Positions 6,991 through 15,205 of a stretch of DNA of 34,949 nt are shown in pieces. The notes under the pieces are model-generated. The model was not told the DNA's origin. It saw nothing but the letters and a program-made list of their open reading frames with translations, and did no database searches. Origin of the DNA: AC2028 sp002373595 (lineage in GTDB: Bacteria > Bacillota > Clostridia > Lachnospirales > Lachnospiraceae); assembly GCA_946616365.1 (NCBI GenBank), contig CAMOIX010000022.1, forward strand, positions 1-34,949. Direction: 5' to 3'. Position 1 is the first letter of the stretch. Every line of letters begins with the position of its first letter. Both the position numbers and the translations under genes were made by a program.

Positions 6991-7914
6991 ATGAGTCAGG
7001 GTTTTGAAGAGATCATTTCAAAAGTAAAATCGGTCGGAAAGAAGACCGTAGCCGTATCCGTAGCACAGGATGAGGCGGTTCTTGAGGCTGTAAAGGCAGC
7101 CCAAGAAAAGGGTATTGCAGATGCGATACTTGTAGGAGATGAGGCTAAGATCCGCGAGATCGCAGGCACGATCGGAATGGACCTTTCCGGATTTGAGATA
7201 ATCGACGAGCCCGATATGATACAGGCTTCACTCAAGGCAGTTAAGCTTGCACATGAAGGACGCGCAGATATGTATATGAAGGGTATCATTGATACCAAGA
7301 ATTTCCTTAAGAGTGTACTCGACAAGGAAGTAGGACTTCGTACCGGCGGCGTGCTTTCTCACGTATGCGTATTCGATGTTCCCGGTATCGACAGACTTCT
7401 CTTCCTTACCGATGTTGCTTTTATGACTTATCCCACGCTTGAGGACAAGATGCACATCATCGAGAATACCATTCCAGTATGCAAGGCGTGCGGAGTTGAT
7501 ATGCCAAAGGTAGCACCCCTCGCAGCTGTAGAGGTTGAGAACCCCAAGATGGAAGCAACCGTAGATGCTGCTGAGCTTACCAGAAAGTACAAGGCCGGAG
7601 AGATCAAAGGCTGCATAGTTGACGGACCTCTTTCACTTGACCTTGCTATAGATCCTGAGGCTGCAAGGCACAAGGCTGCTACGGACCGTGAGATCCAGGG
7701 CGATGCTGATGTTCTTCTCTTCCCGGATATCCACGCAGGAAACCTTGTTTACAAGGCGATCGTACACATGGTACCCGGCGTAAAGAACGGATGCATCCTC
7801 ACCGGTACCAAGGTTCCCGTTATCCTTACCAGCCGTTCCGATACATTTGAGACCAAGCTTCACTCCATCGCTCTCGCAGCAGTTGTTGCGGAGGAGATGA
7901 AGAAGCAGGCATAA
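6991..7914 (+). CDS. ptb: Phosphate butyryltransferase
   Basis: 307 aa, the family length. It converts butyryl-CoA and phosphate to butyryl-phosphate and CoA in the cytosol. It is assigned by its phosphate acetyl/butyryltransferase fold: an N-terminal domain with VGDEAKIREIA, MKGIIDTKNFLKSVLDKE and VCVFDVPG, and a C-terminal part with GCIVDGPLSLDLA and LLFPDIHAGNLVYKA. The 307 aa length and the butyrate kinase gene 14 nt downstream favour butyryl over acetyl specificity. A strong ribosome site (AGGAGG) precedes ATG 6991. Together with buk it gives the ATP-yielding route to butyrate, as an alternative to butyryl-CoA:acetate CoA-transferase. Confidence 0.93.
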   Translation: MSQGFEEIISKVKSVGKKTVAVSVAQDEAVLEAVKAAQEKGIADAILVGDEAKIREIAGTIGMDLSGFEIIDEPDMIQASLKAVKLAHEGRADMYMKGIIDTKNFLKSVLDKEVGLRTGGVLSHVCVFDVPGIDRLLFLTDVAFMTYPTLEDKMHIIENTIPVCKACGVDMPKVAPLAAVEVENPKMEATVDAAELTRKYKAGEIKGCIVDGPLSLDLAIDPEAARHKAATDREIQGDADVLLFPDIHAGNLVYKAIVHMVPGVKNGCILTGTKVPVILTSRSDTFETKLHSIALAAVVAEEMKKQA

Positions 7915-7928
7915 GAAAGGAGAAAAGT

Positions 7929-8996
7929 ATGTCGATCAAGAGCCTTATTATCAATCCGGGTTCCACATCCACCAAGATAGGTGTTTTCGAGGACGAGACT
8001 CTTCTCTTTGAGGAGACCCTTCGCCACTCTACCGAGGAAATCTCTCAGTATGCCACGATCTTTGAGCAGAAGGATTTCCGTAAGAAGATAATCACCGACC
8101 TTCTCACCGGGAAGGGATTCGATATGAAGTCCCTCGGAATGGTAGTCGGCCGTGGCGGTATGTTAAAGCCCATCCCCGGCGGTACTTATGCCGTTACCGA
8201 TGCTCTCCTTGAGGACCTTAAAGTAGGCGTTTCCGGACAGCATGCATCCAACCTCGGAGGTATCCTTGCCCGTGAGATCGGAGACGAGCTCGGTATCCCT
8301 TCATATATCGTAGACCCCGTTGTTGTAGACGAGCTTGAGAGCGTTGCGAGATTCTCCGGTGTACCCGAGCTTCCCAGAGTAAGTATCTTCCACGCACTCA
8401 ACCAGAAGGCTGTTGCCAAGAGATATGCCAAGGAAGTAGGAAAGTCCTACGACTCACTCAGACTTATCGTTGTTCATATGGGCGGCGGAGTATCCGTCGG
8501 TGCTCATGTGGGCGGCAGAGTAATAGATGTATTTAATGCGCTTGACGGAGACGGAGCTTTCTCGCCCGAGAGAGCAGGCGGTGTTCCCAGCGGAGCACTC
8601 ATCAAGATGTGCTTCTCCGGCAAGTACAATGAGAAGGAAGTATATAAGAAGATCTGCGGTAACGGAGGATTTAACGCTTACCTCGGAACCAACGACATGA
8701 GAGAAGTGACCAGGCGTGCGAATGCAGGTGACAAGGAAGCTGCGGCAGCAAAGGAAGCATTCATCTATCAGGTATGCAAGGATATCGGATCAATGGCCTG
8801 CGTTCTTGAAGGCAAGGTTGATCAGATAATTGTAACCGGCGGTATTGCCTACGGTGCAGAAGTTGTCGAAGCGATGAAGAAGATGGCGGGATGGATCGCA
8901 CCCTTCACCGTATATCCCGGAGAGGATGAGCTTCTTGCACTCGTTCAGGGCGGACTTCGCGTAATGAATGGCGAAGAGAAAGCAATGGAGTATTGA
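7929..8996 (+). CDS. buk: Butyrate kinase
   Basis: 355 aa, typical of Buk. It transfers the phosphoryl group of butyryl-phosphate to ADP, forming butyrate and ATP. It is an ASKHA-fold kinase: the N-terminal phosphate loop is LIINPGSTSTKIGVF, and the central blocks VVHMGGGVSVGAHVGGRV and FSPERAGGVPSGAL, plus the C-terminal VTGGIAYG, are characteristic. It follows ptb by 14 nt with AAGGAG as ribosome site. Its stop is 2 nt before the next gene, so the lipoprotein gene behind it is in the same transcript. Confidence 0.94.
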   Translation: MSIKSLIINPGSTSTKIGVFEDETLLFEETLRHSTEEISQYATIFEQKDFRKKIITDLLTGKGFDMKSLGMVVGRGGMLKPIPGGTYAVTDALLEDLKVGVSGQHASNLGGILAREIGDELGIPSYIVDPVVVDELESVARFSGVPELPRVSIFHALNQKAVAKRYAKEVGKSYDSLRLIVVHMGGGVSVGAHVGGRVIDVFNALDGDGAFSPERAGGVPSGALIKMCFSGKYNEKEVYKKICGNGGFNAYLGTNDMREVTRRANAGDKEAAAAKEAFIYQVCKDIGSMACVLEGKVDQIIVTGGIAYGAEVVEAMKKMAGWIAPFTVYPGEDELLALVQGGLRVMNGEEKAMEY

Positions 8997-8998
8997 TA

Positions 8999-9913
8999 AT
9001 GAAAAGAAAAATTGTACTTACCATGGCAGCATTTGCTCTTTCGGCATCGCTTCTTGCAGGCTGTGGAAGCGGCGGTTCCCTTAATCTGTCCGATATCATC
9101 TCGGGTCAGTCCGATGACGGAGAGGCTCGCAGGAGCAGGGACAATGATAAGACTTCCGGGGATACGTCCGATAGTTCAGGCAGCGATGAAGATGCAGACA
9201 AGCTGAAGGAAGAGGAAGAAAAGAAGGCCGAGGAAGACAAGAAGAAGGCTGAAGAGGAAAAGAAGAAGCAGGAAGAGGAAGAGAAGAAAGCCGAGGAAGA
9301 GAGGCTTAAGGAAGAGATCTTAAAGCACAGAAACGGCTATCTGGATAAGCAGGGCATCGTAATCAGCCCCCAGGGTGTGGAAGCTGTATATGAGACGATG
9401 ACCAAAGATGATGTTCTCATCACCTGCACCATAAAGGAACCCACTGTTACCGAGACGACCGAAGGATGTGACGATGGGATGAAGAAAGTCATCTTCCACT
9501 CATATCTTGATTTCGGATCCTCAAGAGGATGGAAGTCCTGGAGCAGCGTCTTCGACAGATATACCGGCACTTCATTCGAGTTTGATACAAGCAGTACGAC
9601 TCATACAGCCGGTGCGGGTATGACTGTAAAGGACGGATTTGTAACGATCGTGGACGGAGACAATTCTTATGATGTATCCGTAGAATTCGCCGGTGAACTC
9701 GACAATAACAATGTCCTTGACAGATATATCACGGTTACTTGTCCCGAGGATTATGACGGATGCGTGTTCTACATAGGATATTCATCCAATGTGCAGGCCG
9801 AGGAACTTAAGAAGTTTGATCTTGCCAATAAGCTTTACATGGACTGCGAACTTCCTTACAACGAGGCATACTGCGGACATAAGTATTATTATTACACTCT
9901 GACCAACGACTGA
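8999..9913 (+). CDS. Hypothetical lipoprotein with charged coiled coil
   Basis: 304 aa. A signal peptide with lipobox LAGC puts the lipidated Cys near residue 23. A Ser/Asp-rich linker follows, then a Glu/Lys coiled coil (about 60-105, repeated EEKKAEE-type units), then an apparently globular C-terminal domain of about 190 residues with several aromatic and Cys residues (ending YCGHKYYYYTL). I do not recognise the C-terminal domain. The protein should sit on the outer face of the membrane with the coiled coil as a stalk. The ATG at 8999 is preferred over TTG 8993, since GGAG is well placed and the signal peptide begins MKRK. Its place directly behind buk, with no promoter between, is unexplained. 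Confidence 0.8.
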   Translation: MKRKIVLTMAAFALSASLLAGCGSGGSLNLSDIISGQSDDGEARRSRDNDKTSGDTSDSSGSDEDADKLKEEEEKKAEEDKKKAEEEKKKQEEEEKKAEEERLKEEILKHRNGYLDKQGIVISPQGVEAVYETMTKDDVLITCTIKEPTVTETTEGCDDGMKKVIFHSYLDFGSSRGWKSWSSVFDRYTGTSFEFDTSSTTHTAGAGMTVKDGFVTIVDGDNSYDVSVEFAGELDNNNVLDRYITVTCPEDYDGCVFYIGYSSNVQAEELKKFDLANKLYMDCELPYNEAYCGHKYYYYTLTND

Positions 9914-9943
9914 TATCCGACATAAAGAAAGATTTATAAAAGT

Positions 9944-9983
9944 CCTCACGCGATGCAAAAGTGCATAGCGTGAGGCTTTTTTA
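9944..9983 (+). terminator. Terminator of the ptb-buk-lipoprotein operon
   Basis: CCTCACGC...TGCA (from 9944) pairs with TGCA...GCGTGAGG (to 9975), with a small internal mismatch, and is followed by CTTTTTTATT. A strong intrinsic terminator. Confidence 0.88.
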
Positions 9984-10024
9984 TTGTTAATATATTATCC
10001 TTGTTGTTAATAAAATAACCTTTA

Positions 10025-10053
10025 TTGACTGGGTAAATGCCGTAAAGTAGAAT
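10025..10053 (+). promoter_or_regulatory. Promoter of uxaBA operon
   Basis: TTGACT (10025-10030), exactly 17-nt spacer, TAGAAT (10048-10053). A strong sigma-A type promoter. Confidence 0.75.
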
Positions 10054-10062
10054 CCATAATAA

Positions 10063-10090
10063 GGGGATTTTGGGATATCAAAATGGCCCC
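10063..10090. promoter_or_regulatory. Inverted repeat at the uxaB transcription start
   Basis: GGGG (10063-10066) matches CCCC (10087-10090), and TTTTG (10068-10072) matches CAAAA (10079-10083), around GGATAT. It begins a few bases after the predicted +1. It is either a repressor operator for hexuronate control or a 5' leader hairpin. No regulator gene for the pathway is in the window. Confidence 0.45.
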
Positions 10091-10121
10091 GTAACGAAAT
10101 GATATTGGAGGATTTTTCGAA

Positions 10122-11597
10122 ATGGAAACACTGAACCGCAGCAAGACATGTAAGAAGGACAGACCGGTTAAGGTCGTTCAGTTCGGAGAGGGCAATTTCT
10201 TAAGAGCTTTTTGTGATTATATGATAGATGTCGCAAATGAACAGGGAAAGTTCGACGGAGACATCGTTCTCATCAAACCTATCGAATTCGGTAATCTCGA
10301 TAATTTCCACAAACAGGACTGCCAGTATACGGTATCTCTTCGCGGTAACATAGGCGGCGAAGGGAAGAAGATAAACCGCATCGTTACGAGCGTTGCCGAC
10401 GCTGTTGATGCGATAAACGAATACGATAAATACATGTCTCTCGCCGAGATAGATACGCTTCGCTTTGTTATCTCCAATACCACCGAAGCGGGAATAGTTT
10501 ATGATGAGACTGATGAATTTGATCTCTGCCCGCCGAAGACCTTCCCGGGCAAACTCACAAAGTTCCTTTATCATCGCTTCGAGACTTTTAAGGGAGCGCA
10601 GGACAAAGGACTCGTCATGCTCCCGGTTGAGCTCATAGATGACAACGGTGCACACCTCAAAGAGTGCGTCCTTAAGCAGATCGCCAACTGGAAACTCTCT
10701 GATGAGTTTAAGAAGTGGGTCGAGGACAGTTGTATCTTCACACAGACACTTGTAGACCGTATTGTTACGGGATACCCCAGAGCGACAGAGCAGAAGGAAT
10801 GGGACGAGCTCGGATACGAGGACCGCATCATGGTCACCGCAGAACCTTTCGGTCTCTGGGTAATTGAGTCGGATAAGGATATCAGCGGAGAGCTTCCTCT
10901 CAATAAGTGCGATGCGGAGTTCAATGTAGTATTTACCAACGATCATCATCCGTATAAGCAGCGCAAAGTCCGTATCCTTAACGGCGCACACACTTCATTC
11001 GTGCTCGCATCATGGCTCTGCGGCAATGATATAGTCCGTCAGTCCATGGAGGATGCGGATATCAGAGACTTCATGAACAAGACTATCTTTGACGAAGTCA
11101 TCCCTACGCTTACTCTTCCTGAGGATGAGCTTAAAGCTTTTGCCGGTGAAGTAGTCAACAGATTCAACAATCCGTTCGTAGATCATGCACTTCTTGCTAT
11201 ATCTCTTAATTCCGTTTCCAAGTGGAGAGCCAGATGCATGCCTTCTCTTACCGGATATGTCGATAAGTTCGGAAAACTCCCAGCACACCTCACATTCTCT
11301 ATTGCGGCTCTTATAGAGTTTTACAGAGGAAGTGAGATCAAGGACGGTGCTCTTATAGGACACCGCGGAGAGCAGACTTATGAGATACATGATGATGCGG
11401 CGGTACTCGAATTCTTTGCTGCCAATTCAGAGAAAGATCCCGCAGAGCTTGTTAAGGAATACCTCGGAAATACCGCTTTCCACGGAGAAGATATGAATCT
11501 CATCCCGGGACTTACGGATGCAGTCACCGGATACCTTACCGATATCCGGGCTAAAGGAATGAGAGCGGCTGTACGTAAGCTCGCTGCGGAGGCTTAA
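10122..11597 (+). CDS. uxaB: Tagaturonate reductase (altronate oxidoreductase)
   Basis: 491 aa. It reduces D-tagaturonate to D-altronate with NADH, the second step of galacturonate catabolism. It belongs to the polyol/mannitol dehydrogenase family: the N-terminal Rossmann segment is VVQFGEGNFLRAF, and the C-terminal domain carries KVRILNGAHTSF, a conserved family block with the catalytic Lys region. Fructuronate reductase (UxuB) is related, but the FGEGNFLRAF start and the adjacent altronate dehydratase favour UxaB. Start 10122 has GGAGG upstream. The stop is directly followed by the uxaA ATG. Confidence 0.9.
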   Translation: METLNRSKTCKKDRPVKVVQFGEGNFLRAFCDYMIDVANEQGKFDGDIVLIKPIEFGNLDNFHKQDCQYTVSLRGNIGGEGKKINRIVTSVADAVDAINEYDKYMSLAEIDTLRFVISNTTEAGIVYDETDEFDLCPPKTFPGKLTKFLYHRFETFKGAQDKGLVMLPVELIDDNGAHLKECVLKQIANWKLSDEFKKWVEDSCIFTQTLVDRIVTGYPRATEQKEWDELGYEDRIMVTAEPFGLWVIESDKDISGELPLNKCDAEFNVVFTNDHHPYKQRKVRILNGAHTSFVLASWLCGNDIVRQSMEDADIRDFMNKTIFDEVIPTLTLPEDELKAFAGEVVNRFNNPFVDHALLAISLNSVSKWRARCMPSLTGYVDKFGKLPAHLTFSIAALIEFYRGSEIKDGALIGHRGEQTYEIHDDAAVLEFFAANSEKDPAELVKEYLGNTAFHGEDMNLIPGLTDAVTGYLTDIRAKGMRAAVRKLAAEA

Positions 11598-13085
11598 ATG
11601 CAGAAGTACATAAGGATAAATGATAATGACAGCGTCATAGTGGCACTTGAAACGCTTCCGGCAGGGACGGTAGCTGATCTCGGAGATATAAAAGTAACTG
11701 CGACCGAGGAGATACCTGCAGGACACAAGATGGCTCTTAAGGATATACCTGAGGGCGGAGATGTGATCAAGTATGGCTTCCGCATAGGTCTTGCCAAGGA
11801 GCCGATAAAGGCGGGAAGCTGGATACATACCCACAATCTGAGGACGGGTCTGGGAGACCTTCTTGAGTATACTTATGAACCGACTCACCCAGAAGTTAAG
11901 CAGACGGAAGAAGCGTTCTTTGACGGCTTCGTAAGAAAGGACGGCTCGGTCGGTGTCAGAAATGAGATATGGATCATACCGACTGTCGGCTGCGTGAACA
12001 ATGTGGCAACTGCCATTGCCAATAAAGCAAAGCAGTTCCTTAAAGGCAGCGTGGAGGATGTCATAGCATTTCCTCATCCTTACGGATGCTCTCAGATGGG
12101 AGACGATCAGGAAAATACCCGCACCATACTTGCGGATCTCATCAGGCATCCCAATGCGGGAGGTGTGCTGGTCCTTGGTCTTGGATGCGAGAACAGCAAT
12201 ATCCCCGTATTGAAGGAAGGGTATCTGGACGGCATAGATGAGGAAAGGGTCAGGTTCCTTATATCCCAGGAATCGGATGATGAGATAGCTGAAGGCGTGG
12301 AGATCGTTAAGCAGCTCATAGACCTCGCATCCTCATTTAAGAGAGAAAAGGTAAGTGCATCAAAGCTCATCATAGGTATGAAATGCGGAGGAAGCGACGG
12401 ACTCTCGGGCATTACAGCCAACCCCCTTGTGGGCAGGTTCTCCGACAAACTCATCTCCAAGGGCGGCACGACAATCCTTACAGAGGTTCCGGAGATGTTC
12501 GGGGCCGAGACCATACTCATGAACCGCTGTGAGAATGAAGCTCTCTTTAACGATACTGTCAATCTGATCAATGATTTCAAGAATTACTTCAAGAGAAACG
12601 ATCAGACCATATATGAGAATCCATCACCCGGCAATAAAAAGGGCGGCATATCGACTCTTGAGGATAAGTCCCTCGGCTGTACTCAGAAGTCCGGATCCGC
12701 TCCTGTAAAAGGTGTGCTCTCATACGGAGAGAAGGTTAAGAACGCAGGGCTCAATCTCCTCAGCGCGCCGGGAAATGACCTTGTTGCAGCAACCGCTCTC
12801 GCGGCAGCAGGTGCGCAGATCATACTTTTCACCACAGGAAGAGGGACTCCTTTTGCTGCGCCCGTTCCCACGATGAAGATATCGACCAATTCAAGGCTTG
12901 CAGATGCCAAGAAGAACTGGATTGATTTCAATGCAGGAGTGCTCACTGAGGATGGTCATACGATGGATGAAGAAGCGGATAAGCTGTTTGACCTCGTGAT
13001 GGAGACCGCATCGGGCAGGCAGGTGAGATCTGAGATCGCAGGATTCCATGATCTCGCGATATTTAAACAGGGGGTAACGCTCTGA
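11598..13085 (+). CDS. uxaA: Altronate dehydratase
   Basis: 495 aa, full length and unsplit. It dehydrates D-altronate to 2-keto-3-deoxygluconate (KDG), using iron. An N-terminal SAF domain (1-85, ending GSWIHTHNLRTG) is joined to the UxaA catalytic part, with GSVGVRNEIWIIPTVGCVNN, FPHPYGCSQMGDD, GLGCENSN and GMKCGGSDGLSGITANP. The Cys residues in these blocks are the likely metal ligands. It begins immediately after the uxaB stop and ends in an ATGA overlap with the next gene. KDG kinase and aldolase are not in the window and must lie elsewhere. Confidence 0.95.
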   Translation: MQKYIRINDNDSVIVALETLPAGTVADLGDIKVTATEEIPAGHKMALKDIPEGGDVIKYGFRIGLAKEPIKAGSWIHTHNLRTGLGDLLEYTYEPTHPEVKQTEEAFFDGFVRKDGSVGVRNEIWIIPTVGCVNNVATAIANKAKQFLKGSVEDVIAFPHPYGCSQMGDDQENTRTILADLIRHPNAGGVLVLGLGCENSNIPVLKEGYLDGIDEERVRFLISQESDDEIAEGVEIVKQLIDLASSFKREKVSASKLIIGMKCGGSDGLSGITANPLVGRFSDKLISKGGTTILTEVPEMFGAETILMNRCENEALFNDTVNLINDFKNYFKRNDQTIYENPSPGNKKGGISTLEDKSLGCTQKSGSAPVKGVLSYGEKVKNAGLNLLSAPGNDLVAATALAAAGAQIILFTTGRGTPFAAPVPTMKISTNSRLADAKKNWIDFNAGVLTEDGHTMDEEADKLFDLVMETASGRQVRSEIAGFHDLAIFKQGVTL

Positions 13086-13939
13086 TGCAGCTGGGTATCA
13101 GATTACATGATGTGAAGCAGTCTTCCGGGGAAGGCATTGCCGGCTTTGAGGAGCGTATAGAAGAAGTTAAGAGGCTGGACTTTAAGTGCGGACACCTGGC
13201 TCTTTCCAAGATGGGTATCCCGTCGTCACCGGAGTCATTGACGCCCGGATATGCTATGACTCTCAGGCGTATCTTTGATAAGAATGAAGTCGATGTCGCA
13301 GTCCTCGGGTGTTATCTTAATCTCGCAGATCCCGATCCGGCACGTCTGTCTGCAAATACCGAAAAGTATCTCGCCAATATCAGATTCGCATCCCATCTTG
13401 GCGCAGGTATGGTTGGGACGGAGACGGGAGCTCCTAACAGCGAGTATAAATTCTGCCCGGAGTGCAGGACGGACGAAGCATTACATACTTTTATCACCAA
13501 TCTGCGCCCTGTCGTCGGATATGCCGAGAAGTGCGGCGTACTCATATCGATAGAGCCTGTTGCAAAGCATATAGTCTATGATGCAAAGAGAGCCAGAAGA
13601 GTGCTTGATGAGATAGCATCTCCCAATCTGCGCATCATATTCGATCCTGTAAATCTCCTCGACAGGTCAAATTTCGAAGACAGGGAGAGGATATTTGCGG
13701 AGACGATGGAGCTCCTTGAGAAAGATATCGCGATGGTGCATCTCAAGGATTTTAAGGTGCCTTCGGACGGGGGAGAGCTTATTTCCGTGGGGTGCGGACA
13801 GGGAGAGATGGACTATACGGAGATACTTAAGTTTGTAAAGAGCAAGAAGCAGTTCATCCATGCGACCCTGGAAAATACAAAACCCGACAACTGCGAGAGC
13901 TGCCGGGATCTTATACTTGATACTTATGCCCGCGTCTGA
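13085..13939 (+). CDS. Sugar phosphate isomerase/epimerase family TIM-barrel protein
   Basis: 284 aa, xylose-isomerase-like (AP endonuclease 2 family) TIM barrel. The putative metal ligands appear in the usual order: Glu in GTETGAP, Glu in ISIEPV, Asp in IIFDPVN, His in MVHLKDF, and Glu in ATLENT. This family isomerises or epimerises sugars and sugar acids. The exact substrate is unknown; the context suggests a uronate, or an intermediate from another sugar acid feeding the same pathway. It overlaps uxaA by 1 nt (TGATG), so the two are translationally coupled. The terminator stem overlaps its stop codon. Confidence 0.85.
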   Translation: MQLGIRLHDVKQSSGEGIAGFEERIEEVKRLDFKCGHLALSKMGIPSSPESLTPGYAMTLRRIFDKNEVDVAVLGCYLNLADPDPARLSANTEKYLANIRFASHLGAGMVGTETGAPNSEYKFCPECRTDEALHTFITNLRPVVGYAEKCGVLISIEPVAKHIVYDAKRARRVLDEIASPNLRIIFDPVNLLDRSNFEDRERIFAETMELLEKDIAMVHLKDFKVPSDGGELISVGCGQGEMDYTEILKFVKSKKQFIHATLENTKPDNCESCRDLILDTYARV

Positions 13940-13957
13940 TGCGCGGGCTTTTCTTTT
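13928..13957 (+). terminator. Terminator of the uxaBA operon
   Basis: GCCCGCG (13928-13934) pairs with CGCGGGC (13942-13948), followed by TTTTCTTTT. The stem begins inside the last codons of the epimerase gene. Confidence 0.85.
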
Positions 13958-13966
13958 GACTCTTTG

Positions 13967-15058
13967 TCAGATCAGTTTTTCAACCGTGAGGGTCGATTCC
14001 TTGGAGAGGTCCAAATACTTATTTCCGACCTGTACCACGGGTCTTGAGTATCTGAGGGGATTGATCATGATGATCGTTCCTATCCTTCCGTCCGAGAGGA
14101 CGCACCTGTTCTGGACATAAGTATATGTTACATTTTTGAGGAAGGTCAGGACCATATCGGGATCGTATTTCTCGAGTCCCTCCTCTTCGAATATCTCGAC
14201 TGCCCTGAAAGGACACATTGCTTCTCTGTAGGGTCTGGCACTCGTCATGGCATCGTAGGAATCCGTCAGCGCAACGAGTCTTGCGTACTTGTCGATCTTG
14301 TCGCCGCTGATACCGAAAGGATATCCCGAGCCGTCGAATCTCTCGTGGTGCATGAGAGCGGCATTGGCGATGGCGGGATCCAGTCCGTGATTGTCTATGA
14401 TCTCGCGCCCGTCTTCAGCGTGGCGCTGTACGATATCTCTTTCGTCCGGCGTGATCACGTCGGTCTTTTCGAGGATCTCATGAGGTACTTTGAGCTTTCC
14501 TATATCGAAAAAGAGTCCGCATTCCATGGCAAGTTCTTTCTCGTTCTCACTCCAGCCGAGCCAGCCGGCTACGATGTAATTGAGGAGAGAGACATTCATG
14601 CAGTGAGCGAAAGTGGAATCGTCATAATCACGCATGACATGGAGCATCTCGAGTACTGAACCGGTGGAACCGGCTTTTTTGATCATATCAAGGGGACCTT
14701 TGATGAGTTCTGCGGGGTCGGCGGTCACATTCTTGCCGACCATCTCGCTTAAGGCAAATGAAAAAGAAGAGATCTGATTGTCGAATTCTTCCTTAAACTC
14801 GACGAATCTCTCGGAACTGCGCATCTGCTCCATATACGAAGGACCTTCCGGCGCATTGTAATCCGGATCGGTTATGGCCGGTGCTTCAGTTTTCTTATCC
14901 TCGACATTGACCGTCAGGATGCCGTAAAGCTCAAGTCTTGCTATAAGAGTGGCAGTCAGCTCCGTTCCCTTGGAAAGGATGGTCCTGTTATCGTAACTGA
15001 TGACGTCCGAAGCTACGATCATGCCGGGGGTCAGTTTTGCTGCAGATACTTTTTTCAA
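13967..15058 (-). CDS. HD-GYP-type domain protein with a substituted HD dyad
   Basis: 363 aa. The N-terminal 55 residues (KLTPGMIVASDVI...) resemble the small domain often placed before HD-GYP modules. A linker (60-95) and the HD-GYP region (about 140-330) follow. Its signatures are H152, H213 (RHAEDGREI), H237-H238 (MHHERF), DGSGYP (242-247) and LTDSYDAMTSARPYR. HD-GYP proteins are metal-dependent phosphodiesterases that break down c-di-GMP. Here the HD dyad is F184-D185 (GLFFDIGK) instead of HD, so one metal ligand is missing and activity is doubtful. It may act as a c-di-GMP or other nucleotide receptor. A good ribosome site (GGGGAGGG) precedes the start. It is monocistronic and convergent with the uxaBA operon. 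Confidence 0.87.
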   Translation of the reverse strand: MKKVSAAKLTPGMIVASDVISYDNRTILSKGTELTATLIARLELYGILTVNVEDKKTEAPAITDPDYNAPEGPSYMEQMRSSERFVEFKEEFDNQISSFSFALSEMVGKNVTADPAELIKGPLDMIKKAGSTGSVLEMLHVMRDYDDSTFAHCMNVSLLNYIVAGWLGWSENEKELAMECGLFFDIGKLKVPHEILEKTDVITPDERDIVQRHAEDGREIIDNHGLDPAIANAALMHHERFDGSGYPFGISGDKIDKYARLVALTDSYDAMTSARPYREAMCPFRAVEIFEEEGLEKYDPDMVLTFLKNVTYTYVQNRCVLSDGRIGTIIMINPLRYSRPVVQVGNKYLDLSKESTLTVEKLI

Positions 15059-15124
15059 TGAAGTTGCCCTCCCCGATAATGTATTTTATCATACAAAAGT
15101 GAAAAAAAGAAACTTTTTATTTCA

Positions 15125-15153
15125 TTGAAAGATAGGGCTCTTTTTGGTAAAAT
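15125..15153 (+). promoter_or_regulatory. Promoter of secA
   Basis: TTGAAA (15125-15130), 17-nt spacer, TAAAAT (15148-15153), about 50 nt upstream of the secA ATG. Confidence 0.75.
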
Positions 15154-15205
15154 AAGTTGGTTTGTTGGGCGCAGACCTTAACTTATATTTGCATAGGAAT
15201 GGATC

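Noticed and set aside
9200..9320. GAAGAGGAA-rich stretch as a DNA repeat array
   Set aside because: It encodes the Glu/Lys coiled coil of a lipoprotein. Units are irregular and there is no spacer structure, so it is neither a CRISPR nor a satellite.
10200..10991. 263-residue minus-strand open frame inside uxaB
   Set aside because: It is a shadow of a well-identified gene, with no motif and no ribosome site.
11427..12149. 240-residue minus-strand open frame across the uxaB/uxaA junction
   Set aside because: It crosses two identified genes and shows no domain.
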